Made by a program: the position numbers and the translations under genes. From an uncultured Succinivibrio sp. (GTDB lineage Bacteria; Pseudomonadota; Gammaproteobacteria; Enterobacterales; Succinivibrionaceae), in NCBI GenBank assembly GCA_900767695.1, contig CAAGAC010000032.1, positions 1 through 12,768 of the forward strand: a stretch of 12,768 nucleotides of DNA. Direction: 5' to 3'. The notes below the pieces were generated by a model, which was not told the DNA's origin, searched no databases, and was given only the letters and a program-made list of their open reading frames with translations. Of the stretch, positions 1 to 7,751 are shown in pieces. How positions within the stretch are numbered: the first letter of the stretch is position 1; each line of letters begins with the position of its first letter.

Positions 1-1104
1 CTCGAGGAGTCGATGGGCGCGGACTTCGTGCAGTCCTTAGGCGGACTGCCGCTCACCCCCGAGCTTGAGAAGCTCAAGGGCCAGGGCTGGTGGTTCTCGA
101 ACATGATCGCCGCAGGCCACCGCAGCGTGCGCGGCATCGAGGCCGTGACCGCGGGCTTCCCGCCAAGCCCGCTCTCCTCCCAGGTGCGCCTCGACCACGC
201 CGCGCCCATCGCGACCCTCATGGGGATCTACAGGGAGCTGGGCTACGAAACCTCGTTCATCTACGGCGGCGAGAGCCACTTCGACAACATGAGGACCTAC
301 TTCATGTACAACGGGACGGAGTCCGTCACCGAGCAGAAGGACTACCGCAATCCCTCGTTCACCGCCTCCTGGGGCGTGAGCGACGAGGATCTCTTCGCGC
401 GCGCCGACGAGAACTTCACGAAGCTGCATGATGAAGGCAAGAGCTTCATGTCGGTGATCTTCACCTCCTCGTTCCACGATCCCTTCGACATCCCGCAGGG
501 CAAGGTCGACATCGGGAATATAAGGACCAATGAGCCCGCGCGCCTTGCCGCCGTCAAGTACGCCGACTACGCGCTGGGCAGGTTCATGGAGAAGGCGAAG
601 GCCGGCAGCTACTACAAGGACACCGTCTTCCTCGTCATCGCCGATCACGAGAGCCGCGTCGAGTCCGACGGCCCGTTCCCGCTGCAGAAATTCCTGATCC
701 CGGCCGTGATCATCGGCCCAGGCGTCGCCGCGCGCGATGACAAGCGCCTCGTGAGCCAGATAGACATGGCCCCGACCCTGCTCTCGCTCACGGGAGTTGC
801 AGGCGACATGCCCTTTGCAGGGCAGGATCTGACCCGCAATGATGCCATCGAGCGCGCGCCCATCATCTTCCACGACACCTTCGGCTACCTGGTGCCTGGC
901 AAGCTCGTCACCCTCGATCCAAACCGCGCATCGCATACCTTCAAAGTCTCAGGCGGCAGCCGCTACGAGACCAGGCAGGTGGGAGAGGACAAGGCGATGG
1001 TGGACTTCGCGATGGGAATTGAGAACCTAGGCCCCGCCATCTACCAGAAGCGCTGGAACGATCAGAGCTGCGTCAAGGGCCTGAGCCAGGAGCTTCAGAA
1101 GTAA
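1..1104 (+). CDS. LTA synthase-family sulfatase / phosphotransferase, C-terminal part (5' end outside window)
   Basis: The frame is open from base 1, and an ATG at base 13 falls inside the catalytic domain, so the true start lies upstream, presumably after a membrane-anchor region. The visible 367 residues form an alkaline-phosphatase-fold domain of the LtaS/OpgB/EptA type. These extracytoplasmic metalloenzymes move phospho-alcohol groups onto envelope glycans or lipids. Visible landmarks are LEES at the left edge (metal-ligand Glu), GHRSVRGIEAV at about residues 39-49 (nucleophile loop), SSFHDPFD (metal-ligand His), VIADHES (metal-ligand Asp-His) and SQIDMAPTLLSLTG near the end, all in the family order. 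The nucleophile position is Ser rather than the usual Thr (GTRTVRG in many Gram-negative relatives, from memory). The substrate cannot be told from the sequence: periplasmic glucan, lipid A or another polymer are all possible. A strong hairpin terminator follows the stop, so this is the last gene of its transcript. Confidence 0.85.
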   Translation, partial: LEESMGADFVQSLGGLPLTPELEKLKGQGWWFSNMIAAGHRSVRGIEAVTAGFPPSPLSSQVRLDHAAPIATLMGIYRELGYETSFIYGGESHFDNMRTYFMYNGTESVTEQKDYRNPSFTASWGVSDEDLFARADENFTKLHDEGKSFMSVIFTSSFHDPFDIPQGKVDIGNIRTNEPARLAAVKYADYALGRFMEKAKAGSYYKDTVFLVIADHESRVESDGPFPLQKFLIPAVIIGPGVAARDDKRLVSQIDMAPTLLSLTGVAGDMPFAGQDLTRNDAIERAPIIFHDTFGYLVPGKLVTLDPNRASHTFKVSGGSRYETRQVGEDKAMVDFAMGIENLGPAIYQKRWNDQSCVKGLSQELQK

Positions 1105-1124
1105 GGGCGCCCGCCCAAGGCGCG

Positions 1125-1151
1125 ATGAAGCCGGCCACTGGCCGGCTTCAT
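1125..1151 (+). terminator. Intrinsic terminator of the sulfatase-family gene
   Basis: A perfect 13-base inverted repeat (ATGAAGCCGGCCA / TGGCCGGCTTCAT) with one central base begins 21 bases after the stop codon. It is followed by TGTTTCT. With a three-base loop it forms a 12-bp stem. This is a clear rho-independent terminator for the rightward transcript, although the T-tract is interrupted by one G. Confidence 0.85.
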
Positions 1152-1390
1152 TGTTTCTGGAGCGCTATGGCCGCCCTCCTTGCAAAAGGCGGTCGTCCGG
1201 CGCGAGGGCCTGGTCTTCAGGGCCCCGCGCTTTTCCCACCTTTCCCACCGCCAGGCTGCCTCTTTATTTGCAGGGCCTTCGGCGATCGCTCCACACTTTT
1301 CCCACAGCCCGAGGGCTTATGCCACAGGCAATCCACACCTGCCTTGCGATGGTGGGGGAATGGCTAGTCTTCACGGATCGTTAACATTGC
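1152..1390. other. Intergenic, no gene seen; repeated TTTCCCAC motifs
   Basis: About 240 bases lie between the sulfatase terminator and the stop codon of the leftward transporter. Open frames here are short and low-complexity with no recognisable protein. The motif TTTCCCAC occurs at about 1232, 1241 and 1298, with a related ATCCACAC at about 1331. I could not link these to a known site. No convincing terminator for the transporter is visible. Confidence 0.5.
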
Positions 1391-2605
1391 TCAGGCGCCA
1401 GCCTGCCCTGCGCCGCTCCTGCCGCCCCTGCCCCTTTCCATGAAGCGCATGCAGAGGAAGGACATCAGGATTAGGAGCGCCGCGTCGGCGGCGTAGATGA
1501 CCTCGGTTCCAAGGTTGAAGGAGACGAGGCCCATGAGCCCTGGGCCCAGCAGCACGCCGGTGTAGCCCATCGAGCTCACGACGCCTATGGCGCCGCCGCG
1601 ATCGGGTCCGCAGCGCCTGCCGGTCTCGGAGAGCACCACCGGCACGTGGCAGGAGACGCAAAGCCCGAAGAGGCCGCAGCAGGCGGCGACTGCTATTCCG
1701 CTGCGGCTTAATGAGACGAGGAGCATCGCCGCGGCCCCGGCGGCGGCGCCCAGTATGAGCATCCTGCGCGTGCCGACGTGCCTGAGGATGATGGAGCTTG
1801 CGTACCGCCCCATCCCGAGGAATGCCTCGTAGGCGATGTAGCCTATGGAGGCAAAGGAGAGGTCCATGCCGCACTTCGTGGTGAGGTAGACCCCGCTCCA
1901 GTCGTAGATGGTCCCCTCCGCTAGATACGCTATCCCCGCGATGCATCCTGCGCAGACGAGGGCGCCGCGGCCAAAGCCCTCGGCATACATTCCCCTGTCG
2001 CCCTGGCTTTTGGCGGCCTTCATCCCGCGGGTGTCGCCAAGCGAGGGGATGGCGCAGAGGTAGATGGCCGATGCCGCGGCGCCCACCATCAGCGTGATGA
2101 GATCAAGCCTAATCCCCAGGTTCATGAACACCGGGTAGCAGAGTGTCGAGAGCACGCAGCCTAAGGTGTAGATCGCCGTGTAGACCGTGATGAGGGATCT
2201 GCCCGAGCGCGTCTCAAGCGAGCTTGCGTGGATGTTGATGGCGACCTCGTAGCCCCCGAGCGCCGCGCCCCAGAGCAGCGATGCTGCAAACGAGCTCCAC
2301 ATCGGCGCGCTCTCCCATGCCAGGAGCGACATGAAGGCTAGGTTGCCCGCAATGAACACGGCGGAGACGCGCTTGAAGCCAAGGCGCTTGACGAGCCATC
2401 CGGTAGAGGCCATCGCGATGACCGCGCCTACGCCGAAGCACACGGCCATCGCCGCGTAGAGGAGATCGGGCATCGCGTTTCGAAGCTTCACGGCCGGGAC
2501 GATTGCCGACCACGGGGCGATGACGATGCCCCCCGCGATGTAGATTAGAAAGGTGGCCCTGCGCTCGCGCTCGAACGAGGGGCTGCTGCTCTGCTGCCAG
2601 GCCAT
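1391..2605 (-). CDS. MFS transporter, YbjJ-like
   Basis: A 404-residue integral membrane protein of the major facilitator superfamily, close to the usual length of about 400. It shows some twelve hydrophobic segments in two halves, separated by a hydrophilic loop near residues 198-212. Segment 2 is followed by GWLVKRLGFKRV, the loop 2-3 MFS signature region. AEGTIYDWSGVYL in the second half and GAIGVVSSMGYTGVLLGPGL near the end resemble E. coli YbjJ and its relatives, whose substrates are poorly known; sugar, drug or metabolite export are possible. The frame is open upstream to base 2914, but ATG at 2605 is preferred: AGGAGG lies four bases before it, and a longer form would run into hrpA. 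The gene lies 182 bases downstream of hrpA on the same strand, behind the hrpA terminator, so it is probably transcribed separately. The substrate is unknown. Confidence 0.85.
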   Translation of the reverse strand: MAWQQSSSPSFERERRATFLIYIAGGIVIAPWSAIVPAVKLRNAMPDLLYAAMAVCFGVGAVIAMASTGWLVKRLGFKRVSAVFIAGNLAFMSLLAWESAPMWSSFAASLLWGAALGGYEVAINIHASSLETRSGRSLITVYTAIYTLGCVLSTLCYPVFMNLGIRLDLITLMVGAAASAIYLCAIPSLGDTRGMKAAKSQGDRGMYAEGFGRGALVCAGCIAGIAYLAEGTIYDWSGVYLTTKCGMDLSFASIGYIAYEAFLGMGRYASSIILRHVGTRRMLILGAAAGAAAMLLVSLSRSGIAVAACCGLFGLCVSCHVPVVLSETGRRCGPDRGGAIGVVSSMGYTGVLLGPGLMGLVSFNLGTEVIYAADAALLILMSFLCMRFMERGRGGRSGAGQAGA

Positions 2606-2609
2606 GCTT

Positions 2610-2615
2610 CCTCCT
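2610..2615 (-). promoter_or_regulatory. Shine-Dalgarno AGGAGG deciding the MFS start
   Basis: A perfect AGGAGG on the minus strand sits four bases before the ATG at 2605. It selects this start over longer in-frame extensions. Confidence 0.8.
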
Positions 2616-2684
2616 GCACTGCTGTTCCGGCAGCTGGCGACGGCGTCCCAGGCGTCTCGGGAGATCCCTTTTCCGGGATTGTTG

Positions 2685-2712
2685 AAAAAGATGCGGCGGC
2701 CGACGGCCGCCG
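2685..2712 (-). terminator. Intrinsic terminator of hrpA
   Basis: Read on the minus strand, a perfect nine-base inverted repeat (CGGCGGCCG / CGGCCGCCG, one central base) lies 75 bases after the hrpA stop. It is followed by CATCTTTTTC. The GC-rich stem and T5 run make a good rho-independent terminator, which separates hrpA from the downstream transporter. Confidence 0.8.
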
Positions 2713-2787
2713 TATTGATGATACCTGATCCCAGGGCGCAGGGCCAAACTGCGGCCCCGCCGCATCCGGCCCTGCGCGCCTGCGCCG

Positions 2788-5700
2788 CTACTTGCCCTCG
2801 CCGTTCTCGCTCATGATGCGGTCTATCTCGTGGATGATGCGGCGGTCTGAGATCCGCCCCTTCACCCCAAGCTGCTGGGCAGAGTAGGAGACCCTGAGCT
2901 CCTCGATCATCCACTTGACGTCCAGAAGCTCCTGGGGCTCGGCGTCCTTGCGGCAGCGCGAGAGCGCGTTCTTCCAGTACTCCCTGACCTCGGCCACCTT
3001 GCGCATGCAGTCGCGGTCGCGGTTGACGTCGCGCGGGACCTTCTCCAGGCGCAGGAGGGCCGCGTCGAGGTAGCGCGGGATCTCGCGCAATCTGGGCCGC
3101 GGCGTGGCGCTGACAAAACCGGGGTAGACGAGGGAGTCGAGCTGCGCGCCGATGTCCTGGCAGGATACTGCCGCGGCAAGCGGGATGCTGCCCTTCAGAT
3201 TGCGCCTTAGCTTGTGGGCGCGCATGAGGATCTGCTCGACCTCCGAGGCTATCTCCAGCGACTCGTCGTTGAGCTCGCCGCGAACCTTGTCGGAAAGCTT
3301 GTCAAAGCCGTCCTTGTCGAAGGCCGGCCCGCCGTGCCTCGCCATGAGGCTGTCCACCGCCGCGAGCATGATGTCGGCGATGAGATCCTGCACCGATCCC
3401 GCCTTCTGGTAGTACATCGCAAGCTTGGCGCGGTTTGGCAGGTGCGCCTCGAGGTAGGTTACCGGCTGGCGCAGCGACAGGAAGAGCAGCCTGCGCTCGC
3501 CCTTCCACATCGCCCGATCGCGCGAGGCCTTGGAGTCGAAGAGCTCCAGCCCCACTTCCTTTCCATGATCGGCAAGCGCGGGGTAGGAGGTGATCTCCAC
3601 CCCGCCCTGGCGCACGGTCTGGGTGTCGCGGATGGTGCCGAAGGACCAGGCGCCGTCGGATCTCACCTGCTTCTGGTGCTTCACAGCGCTCTTGAGCGCC
3701 TCGCGGGCCTTGCCCGAGAGCCTTGCCTGCAGCGTCTCGAGCGAGCGGCCCTCGGCGACCTTCCTGCCGTCGTTGCCCTCGACTATGAAGTTGACAAAGA
3801 GGTGCTTGGGGATGAGCGTGCGGTCGAAGTCCTCGGAGGTGACTATCTCCCCACCCATGCGCGTGAGCTCCTTGGCGCAGCGCTCGAAGAACGCACCCTC
3901 GGGCTTGAGTCCGATTGACTCCATCAGCGCCTTGGCGTAGTCGGGAGCCGGGATCAGGTTGCGCCGAAGCCTCTTGGGCAGGGACTTTATGAGGCTTCCC
4001 ACGAGCTTCTGGCGAAGCCCCGGGATCTGCCACTCGAAGTCCTTCGGGTCGAGCTGGCCGATGACGGCAAGCGGCACGTGCACGCTCACGCCGTCCTCGG
4101 GACTGGTGGGATCGAATACGTAGCTGAGCTTGAGCCTCAGATTCCCGCACTGCCACCACTCGGGGAAGTACTTCTCGCTGGTCTCGGCCGAGTCGCGGGT
4201 GATGAGCTCGAGCGAGAAGTCGAGGAAATTGGGATCCTCCTTTGACTTCACCGACCACCACTTTTCGAAGTGGCGCTGGGTCACCGCGTCCTGCGGGAGC
4301 TTTTCCGAGTAGAACTCCTCGAGCACCTGGGCGTCGACGAGGATGTCGCGGCGGCGCTGCTTGTCCTCGGCGTGCTCGACCTTTGCAACCAGCGCGTTGT
4401 TGCGCTTTAAAAACGGGTACTCGCGCGAGATGTCGCCGCCGACGAGGGCGTCGCGGATGAAGAGCTCGCGGCACAGCTTAGGGTCGATGCTCGTGTAGAG
4501 CGCGCGCCTGCCTTCTGCCAGCCTCAGGCCGTAGAGCGATACCGTGAGCGAGGCCTCGACGGCTCCCGCGCGCTTTGACCAGTGGGGCTCGGAGTAGGTG
4601 TTCTTTACAAGACCGCCCGCCGCCTGCTCTATCCACTCGGGCTGCACCTCGGCCACCGTGCGTGCAAAGAGCCTGGTGGTCTCGGAGAGCTCGGCTGCGC
4701 AGATCCACCTTAGGTGCTTTTTTGAGAGCGCCGAGGAGGGATGGATCATGAACTTGACCCCGCGCGCGCCCAGGTAGGTGCCGCGCTCGTTGGCGTCGAG
4801 GCAGCCTATGTGCGAGAGCAGGCCGCTTAGGAGCGATCTGTGGATCCCCTCGTAGTGGGCCGGGGCGTCCTTCATGTCGTTGAAGCGCATGCGCATGACG
4901 CGGCAGCTCGAGCGCAGCTGGCGCAGCACGTCGAACCACTCGCGCACCCTGAGGTAGGAGAGCAGCTCCTTCCTGAGCATGCGCGAGAAGGCCGAGCGCG
5001 AGAGCGCGGCCTCCTGCTTGGAGAGATAGCGGTAGAGGTTCAGGTAGGCGATGAAGTCGGACTTCTCGTCGTCGAAGCGGTGGTGGAGCGTCCTGGCCTG
5101 CTCCTTGCGGTCAGGCGGGTACTCGCGCGGATCCATGCAGGCAAGCGCCGCGGCGATGACGACGACCTCGGAGAGGGCGCCGTACTTCTCGGCCTCGATG
5201 ATCATGCGCCCGAGCATCGGATCGCAGGGCAGGCGGGCGAGCGTGCGGCCAATCTGCGTGAGCTCCGCCACTCCGGTGTCGCTGCCCGCCTGCCTGCCCT
5301 CCTGCCTGAGCGCGCCGAGCTCGTTTAAAAGCCTCATGCCGTCGGAGATCTGCCTTGAGTCGGGCGGATCGATGAAGGGGAACTTCGAGATGTCCCCAAG
5401 ATGCAGCGAGATCATCTGGAGGATGACCGCCGCGAGGTTCGTGCGCAGGATCTCAGGATCCGTGAACTCCGGGCGGGAGAGGAAGTCCTCCTCCGAGTAG
5501 AGCCTCACGCACACGCCGTCGGCCACGCGTCCGCAGCGGCCCTTGCGCTGGTTTGCCGAGGCCTGGGAGATCTTCTCGATCGGCAGGCGCTGGACCTTGG
5601 TGCGCGGGGAGTAGCGCGAGATCCTCGCCGTGCCCGGATCGATGACGTAGCGGATCCCGGGGACGGTGAGCGAGGTCTCGGCGATGTTGGTGCAAAGCAC

Positions 5701-6756
5701 GATCCTCACCTGCGAGTGCGGCGCGAAGATCCTGTTCTGCTCGGAGGTGGCGAGGCGCGCGTACAGCGGCAGCACCTCGACTCCGGGCAGGTGCTGGCGG
5801 TTCAGGTACGACTCTGTATCGGTGATGTCGCGCTCGCCCGGCAGGAAGACCAGGGTATCGCCGCGGCCGTAGTCGTGCTGGAGCGACTTGAAGGCTCGCA
5901 GTATGGCCTCGCGCTGGCCCGGGATCTCGGCCTCGCCGTCCTCGTCGTCGGACTCCTCCGCCATCTCCTCGGGAGGGGCGTAGATGACCTCGACGGGGAA
6001 GGTGCGGCCCGATACCTCGATGACGGGCGCGTCGCCGAAGTGGCGGGAGAAGCGGCCGGGATCGATGGTCGCGGAGGTGATCACCAGGTGCAGATCGGGC
6101 CGCTCGGGGAGCAGGCGCCTGATGTAGCCCAGAAGGAAGTCGATGTTGAGCGAGCGCTCGTGGGCCTCGTCGATGATGATGCAGTCGTAGTCCAGGAGCT
6201 TACGGTCTGACTGGGTCTCCGAGAGCAGGATGCCGTCGGTCATGAGCTTGATGGCGCACTCGTCGGAGGTGACGTCGGTGAAGCGCACCTTGTAGCCGAC
6301 GCTTTTTCCAAGATCCTGCCCCAGCTCCTCGGCTATCCTCTGCGCGACCGCGCGCGCGGCGATGCGCCTTGGCTGGGTGTGGCCGATCATGCCGTAGCGG
6401 CCGAAGCCAGCCTCGTGGCACATCTTGGGGATCTGGGTGGTCTTGCCCGAGCCGGTCTCGCCCGCGATGATGACGACCTGGTTCTCGCGGATGGCCCTGA
6501 CTATCTCGTCTCGGCGCGCGGAGACGGGAAGGGACGAGGGGTACTTGAACTCCGGGAAGTCCTCGGTGCGGCGCTTGAGGCGGTCCACGGCCGAGGCCAG
6601 GGAGATCATTATCTCGTTCCTGGCCTCCTCCTGCTTCTCCGCAGGAACGCTCTCAAGGCGCCTGAGCGCCATGGAGAGCCTCCTGCGGTCGGAATAGCCG
6701 GTGTTCCTGAACTGGCGCCTGATGTCGCTTTCAAACGTGCCCATTGTGCCGCCCAT
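2788..6756 (-). CDS. hrpA: ATP-dependent DEAH-box RNA helicase HrpA
   Basis: A 1322-residue cytoplasmic RNA helicase, close to E. coli HrpA (about 1300). HrpA enzymes use ATP to remodel RNA; in E. coli HrpA was linked to fimbrial mRNA processing and later to resolving stalled or collided ribosomes (from memory). Visible motifs: Walker A GETGSGKT at residues 99-106, DEAH at 196-199, SAT at 228-230, TNIAETSLTVPGIRYVIDPG at about 356-375 and QRKGRCGR at 403-410. The winged-helix, ratchet and OB-fold regions follow, then the long HrpA-specific C-terminal domain (DUF3418 type), ending in about 100 residues rich in Arg and Leu. The first ATG at 6756 has no clear Shine-Dalgarno; a second ATG at 6744 (MGTFESDIRR) is equally possible. 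An acidic insert near residues 265-280 (EEMAEESDDEDGEAE) follows the first RecA domain. No frameshift is seen over four kilobases, in contrast to the neighbouring genes to the right. Confidence 0.97.
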   Translation of the reverse strand: MGGTMGTFESDIRRQFRNTGYSDRRRLSMALRRLESVPAEKQEEARNEIMISLASAVDRLKRRTEDFPEFKYPSSLPVSARRDEIVRAIRENQVVIIAGETGSGKTTQIPKMCHEAGFGRYGMIGHTQPRRIAARAVAQRIAEELGQDLGKSVGYKVRFTDVTSDECAIKLMTDGILLSETQSDRKLLDYDCIIIDEAHERSLNIDFLLGYIRRLLPERPDLHLVITSATIDPGRFSRHFGDAPVIEVSGRTFPVEVIYAPPEEMAEESDDEDGEAEIPGQREAILRAFKSLQHDYGRGDTLVFLPGERDITDTESYLNRQHLPGVEVLPLYARLATSEQNRIFAPHSQVRIVLCTNIAETSLTVPGIRYVIDPGTARISRYSPRTKVQRLPIEKISQASANQRKGRCGRVADGVCVRLYSEEDFLSRPEFTDPEILRTNLAAVILQMISLHLGDISKFPFIDPPDSRQISDGMRLLNELGALRQEGRQAGSDTGVAELTQIGRTLARLPCDPMLGRMIIEAEKYGALSEVVVIAAALACMDPREYPPDRKEQARTLHHRFDDEKSDFIAYLNLYRYLSKQEAALSRSAFSRMLRKELLSYLRVREWFDVLRQLRSSCRVMRMRFNDMKDAPAHYEGIHRSLLSGLLSHIGCLDANERGTYLGARGVKFMIHPSSALSKKHLRWICAAELSETTRLFARTVAEVQPEWIEQAAGGLVKNTYSEPHWSKRAGAVEASLTVSLYGLRLAEGRRALYTSIDPKLCRELFIRDALVGGDISREYPFLKRNNALVAKVEHAEDKQRRRDILVDAQVLEEFYSEKLPQDAVTQRHFEKWWSVKSKEDPNFLDFSLELITRDSAETSEKYFPEWWQCGNLRLKLSYVFDPTSPEDGVSVHVPLAVIGQLDPKDFEWQIPGLRQKLVGSLIKSLPKRLRRNLIPAPDYAKALMESIGLKPEGAFFERCAKELTRMGGEIVTSEDFDRTLIPKHLFVNFIVEGNDGRKVAEGRSLETLQARLSGKAREALKSAVKHQKQVRSDGAWSFGTIRDTQTVRQGGVEITSYPALADHGKEVGLELFDSKASRDRAMWKGERRLLFLSLRQPVTYLEAHLPNRAKLAMYYQKAGSVQDLIADIMLAAVDSLMARHGGPAFDKDGFDKLSDKVRGELNDESLEIASEVEQILMRAHKLRRNLKGSIPLAAAVSCQDIGAQLDSLVYPGFVSATPRPRLREIPRYLDAALLRLEKVPRDVNRDRDCMRKVAEVREYWKNALSRCRKDAEPQELLDVKWMIEELRVSYSAQQLGVKGRISDRRIIHEIDRIMSENGEGK

Positions 6757-6770
6757 TTATTGCGGGGAAA

Positions 6771-6792
6771 GCCCGCGTCTTGCGCCGCGGGC
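6771..6792 (-). promoter_or_regulatory. Hairpin in the hrpA leader
   Basis: A 7-bp inverted repeat GCCCGCG / CGCGGGC with an eight-base loop lies between the TATAAT box and the hrpA start. On the minus strand it is followed by TTTCCCCGCAAT and the ATG. It sits where a ribosome-binding site would be expected, and none is seen. It could influence translation; that is inference. Confidence 0.4.
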
Positions 6793-6809
6793 CTGTTTTG
6801 CCTGCCGCT

Positions 6810-6815
6810 ATTATA
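6810..6815 (-). promoter_or_regulatory. Candidate -10 box (TATAAT) for hrpA
   Basis: An exact TATAAT on the minus strand, about 54 bases before the hrpA ATG. This would give a leader of roughly 45 bases. I see no good -35 hexamer at 16-18 bases, so the promoter assignment rests on the -10 alone. Confidence 0.45.
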
Positions 6816-6829
6816 CGGGCACTGGCAAG

Positions 6830-6850
6830 AGGGGCGGCCGGGCCGCCCCT
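6830..6850 (-). terminator. Hairpin terminator after the lipoprotein gene
   Basis: A perfect ten-base inverted repeat (AGGGGCGGCC / GGCCGCCCCT, one central base) starts 10 bases after the stop of the leftward lipoprotein gene. The sequence beyond it on the minus strand is CTTGCC, a poor T-tract. The stem is very stable and separates this gene from the hrpA promoter, but its efficiency is uncertain. Confidence 0.6.
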
Positions 6851-6860
6851 ATGGGGGCTG

Positions 6861-7493
6861 TCAGTCCGTGCAGGCCTTGAGATCGCCTGTGGAGACCTCG
6901 ATGAAGCTGCCGTCGGACTCCTTCTGGAACTTGACCTTGTCGTTGTCGCCGGTGGCCTCGAGCACGAGGCCGGCGTCGCCGCCGTCCACCAGGCAGGCCC
7001 TCAGCTTGCCGTTGACGGTGTTCTTCTTGATGATGGCCTGCTGCTTCATCTTCACGATCTCCATCGCGGTCGCGACGTTCGGATCAAGATCGGCGCTCGC
7101 CGCAGCCTCGCGCAGCTTCGCGTTGGCCATGTCCTTGGCCTCCTCCAGGGAGGCCTTGACGGCCTCCTGCTCCTTCCTGTCCTCCTCGGCAAAGAGATCG
7201 CGGACTTCCTGGACGGACATCGCCTTGCCGCCGGCCTGCCTGAACTTGTCCATCCTCGCGAAGATGGCGGTGCACTGGCCGATGGGCAGCCTGGTCGCGG
7301 AATCGGCAAGGCCCTTGAGCAGGCTCGCCTTGGTCGAGCCGGTGACGACCTTGCCGTTCAGGCTCACGGTGTCGCCGGTGCAGGGCCTGGCGAACTGGAA
7401 CATGTTGAACTTGTCGTCCTGATCGAAGTAGAGCGAGATGTTGCAGTCGTCGCTGATGTAGTCCCAGGCCGAGAGGATGCCGAAGGCGCTCAA
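6861..7493 (-). CDS. Hypothetical protein, probably the C-terminal part of a frame-interrupted lipoprotein
   Basis: The gene is not recognised. The frame encodes about 210 residues. A run of charged helical sequence (VQEVRDLFAEEDRKEQEAVK and onward) suggests a coiled coil. It is flanked by more globular parts with Cys residues (SDDCNISLYF, RPCTGDTVSLNG, IGQCTAIFARM, LRACLVDGG, LKACTD at the C-terminus), which would suit disulfides outside the cytoplasm. No own signal peptide is present. A TTG start at 7493 with AAGGAGG eight bases upstream is the best independent start. Alternatively this is the tail of the lipoprotein whose N-terminus lies at 7507-7751: the frame is the same as that of the signal peptide, and removing one T from ATGTAAGGAGG joins the two smoothly (PTQMKEAATLSAFG). 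I favour the single broken gene, because an exported-looking C-terminal half without a signal peptide makes little sense alone. Confidence 0.6.
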   Translation of the reverse strand: MSAFGILSAWDYISDDCNISLYFDQDDKFNMFQFARPCTGDTVSLNGKVVTGSTKASLLKGLADSATRLPIGQCTAIFARMDKFRQAGGKAMSVQEVRDLFAEEDRKEQEAVKASLEEAKDMANAKLREAAASADLDPNVATAMEIVKMKQQAIIKKNTVNGKLRACLVDGGDAGLVLEATGDNDKVKFQKESDGSFIEVSTGDLKACTD

Positions 7494-7501
7494 GGTCGCC
7501 G

Positions 7502-7508
7502 CCTCCTT
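7502..7508 (-). promoter_or_regulatory. AAGGAGG that could initiate the downstream reading frame
   Basis: On the minus strand AAGGAGG follows directly on the TAA at 7507 and precedes an in-frame TTG at 7493 by eight bases. If the two reading frames are separate genes, this is the second one's ribosome-binding site. If it is one broken gene, the match is chance, since the same bases encode KEA. Confidence 0.4.
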
Positions 7509-7751
7509 ACATCTGGGTGGGCTGGATCCTGTTCCCGAAGATCTGGTTGATCTTGTCGAACTCGACGCCCTCGAGGTAGGGGCTGTAGTCGTCGACAAAG
7601 CGGTCGAGCACCTTGTCGCCCATGGAAAGCCCGAGTTTCTTGTGCATCACCGTCTCGGTGCCCTTGAGCATGCTGTTGTAAACCGAGCATCCGCCCACGG
7701 CGTGCACAGCGCCGCCGCCATGGCGGCTGCGGCGGCCTTCGTCATCTTCAT
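7507..7751 (-). pseudogene. N-terminal part of a lipoprotein, frameshifted
   Basis: ATG at 7751 follows AGGAGA at six bases and begins a typical signal sequence, MKMTKAAAAAMAAALCT. That frame then ends after 34 codons. The next frame, missing one base near 7702-7707, continues as AVGGCSVYNSMLKGTETV and runs to a TAA at 7507. Joined, the sequence gives a lipoprotein signal with lipobox VGGC and a mature N-terminal Cys. About 60 residues follow, including MGDKVLDRFVDDYSPYLEG and FDKINQIFGNRIQPTQM. Neither frame alone makes sense: the first has a signal and no body, the second a lipobox and no signal. No family is recognised. The original protein was probably about 296 residues, ending at 6861. 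True decay and sequencing error are both possible. Confidence 0.55.

Noticed and set aside
37..936. Long antisense open frame (299 codons) opposite the sulfatase-family gene
   Set aside because: GC-rich coding DNA often leaves the opposite strand open. The protein is Arg/Gly/Val/Glu-rich with no recognisable motif, while the plus frame carries clear catalytic motifs.
1297..1340. DnaA boxes or a replication origin
   Set aside because: The best matches (TTTCCCACA, CAATCCACA) each differ from TTATCCACA at two positions, and there is no dnaA, dnaN or AT-rich unwinding element nearby.
3302..4474. 390-codon alternative frame within hrpA (with others at 3214-3918, 4840-5328 and 5401-6210)
   Set aside because: These lie inside the conserved hrpA frame, are Arg/Pro/Ala-rich and match no family; they are shadows of high GC content.
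6379..7550. Two long plus-strand frames across the hrpA 5' end and the lipoprotein gene
   Set aside because: They run antisense to motif-bearing helicase sequence and across its promoter and the hairpin at 6830. No start signal or family resemblance is seen.
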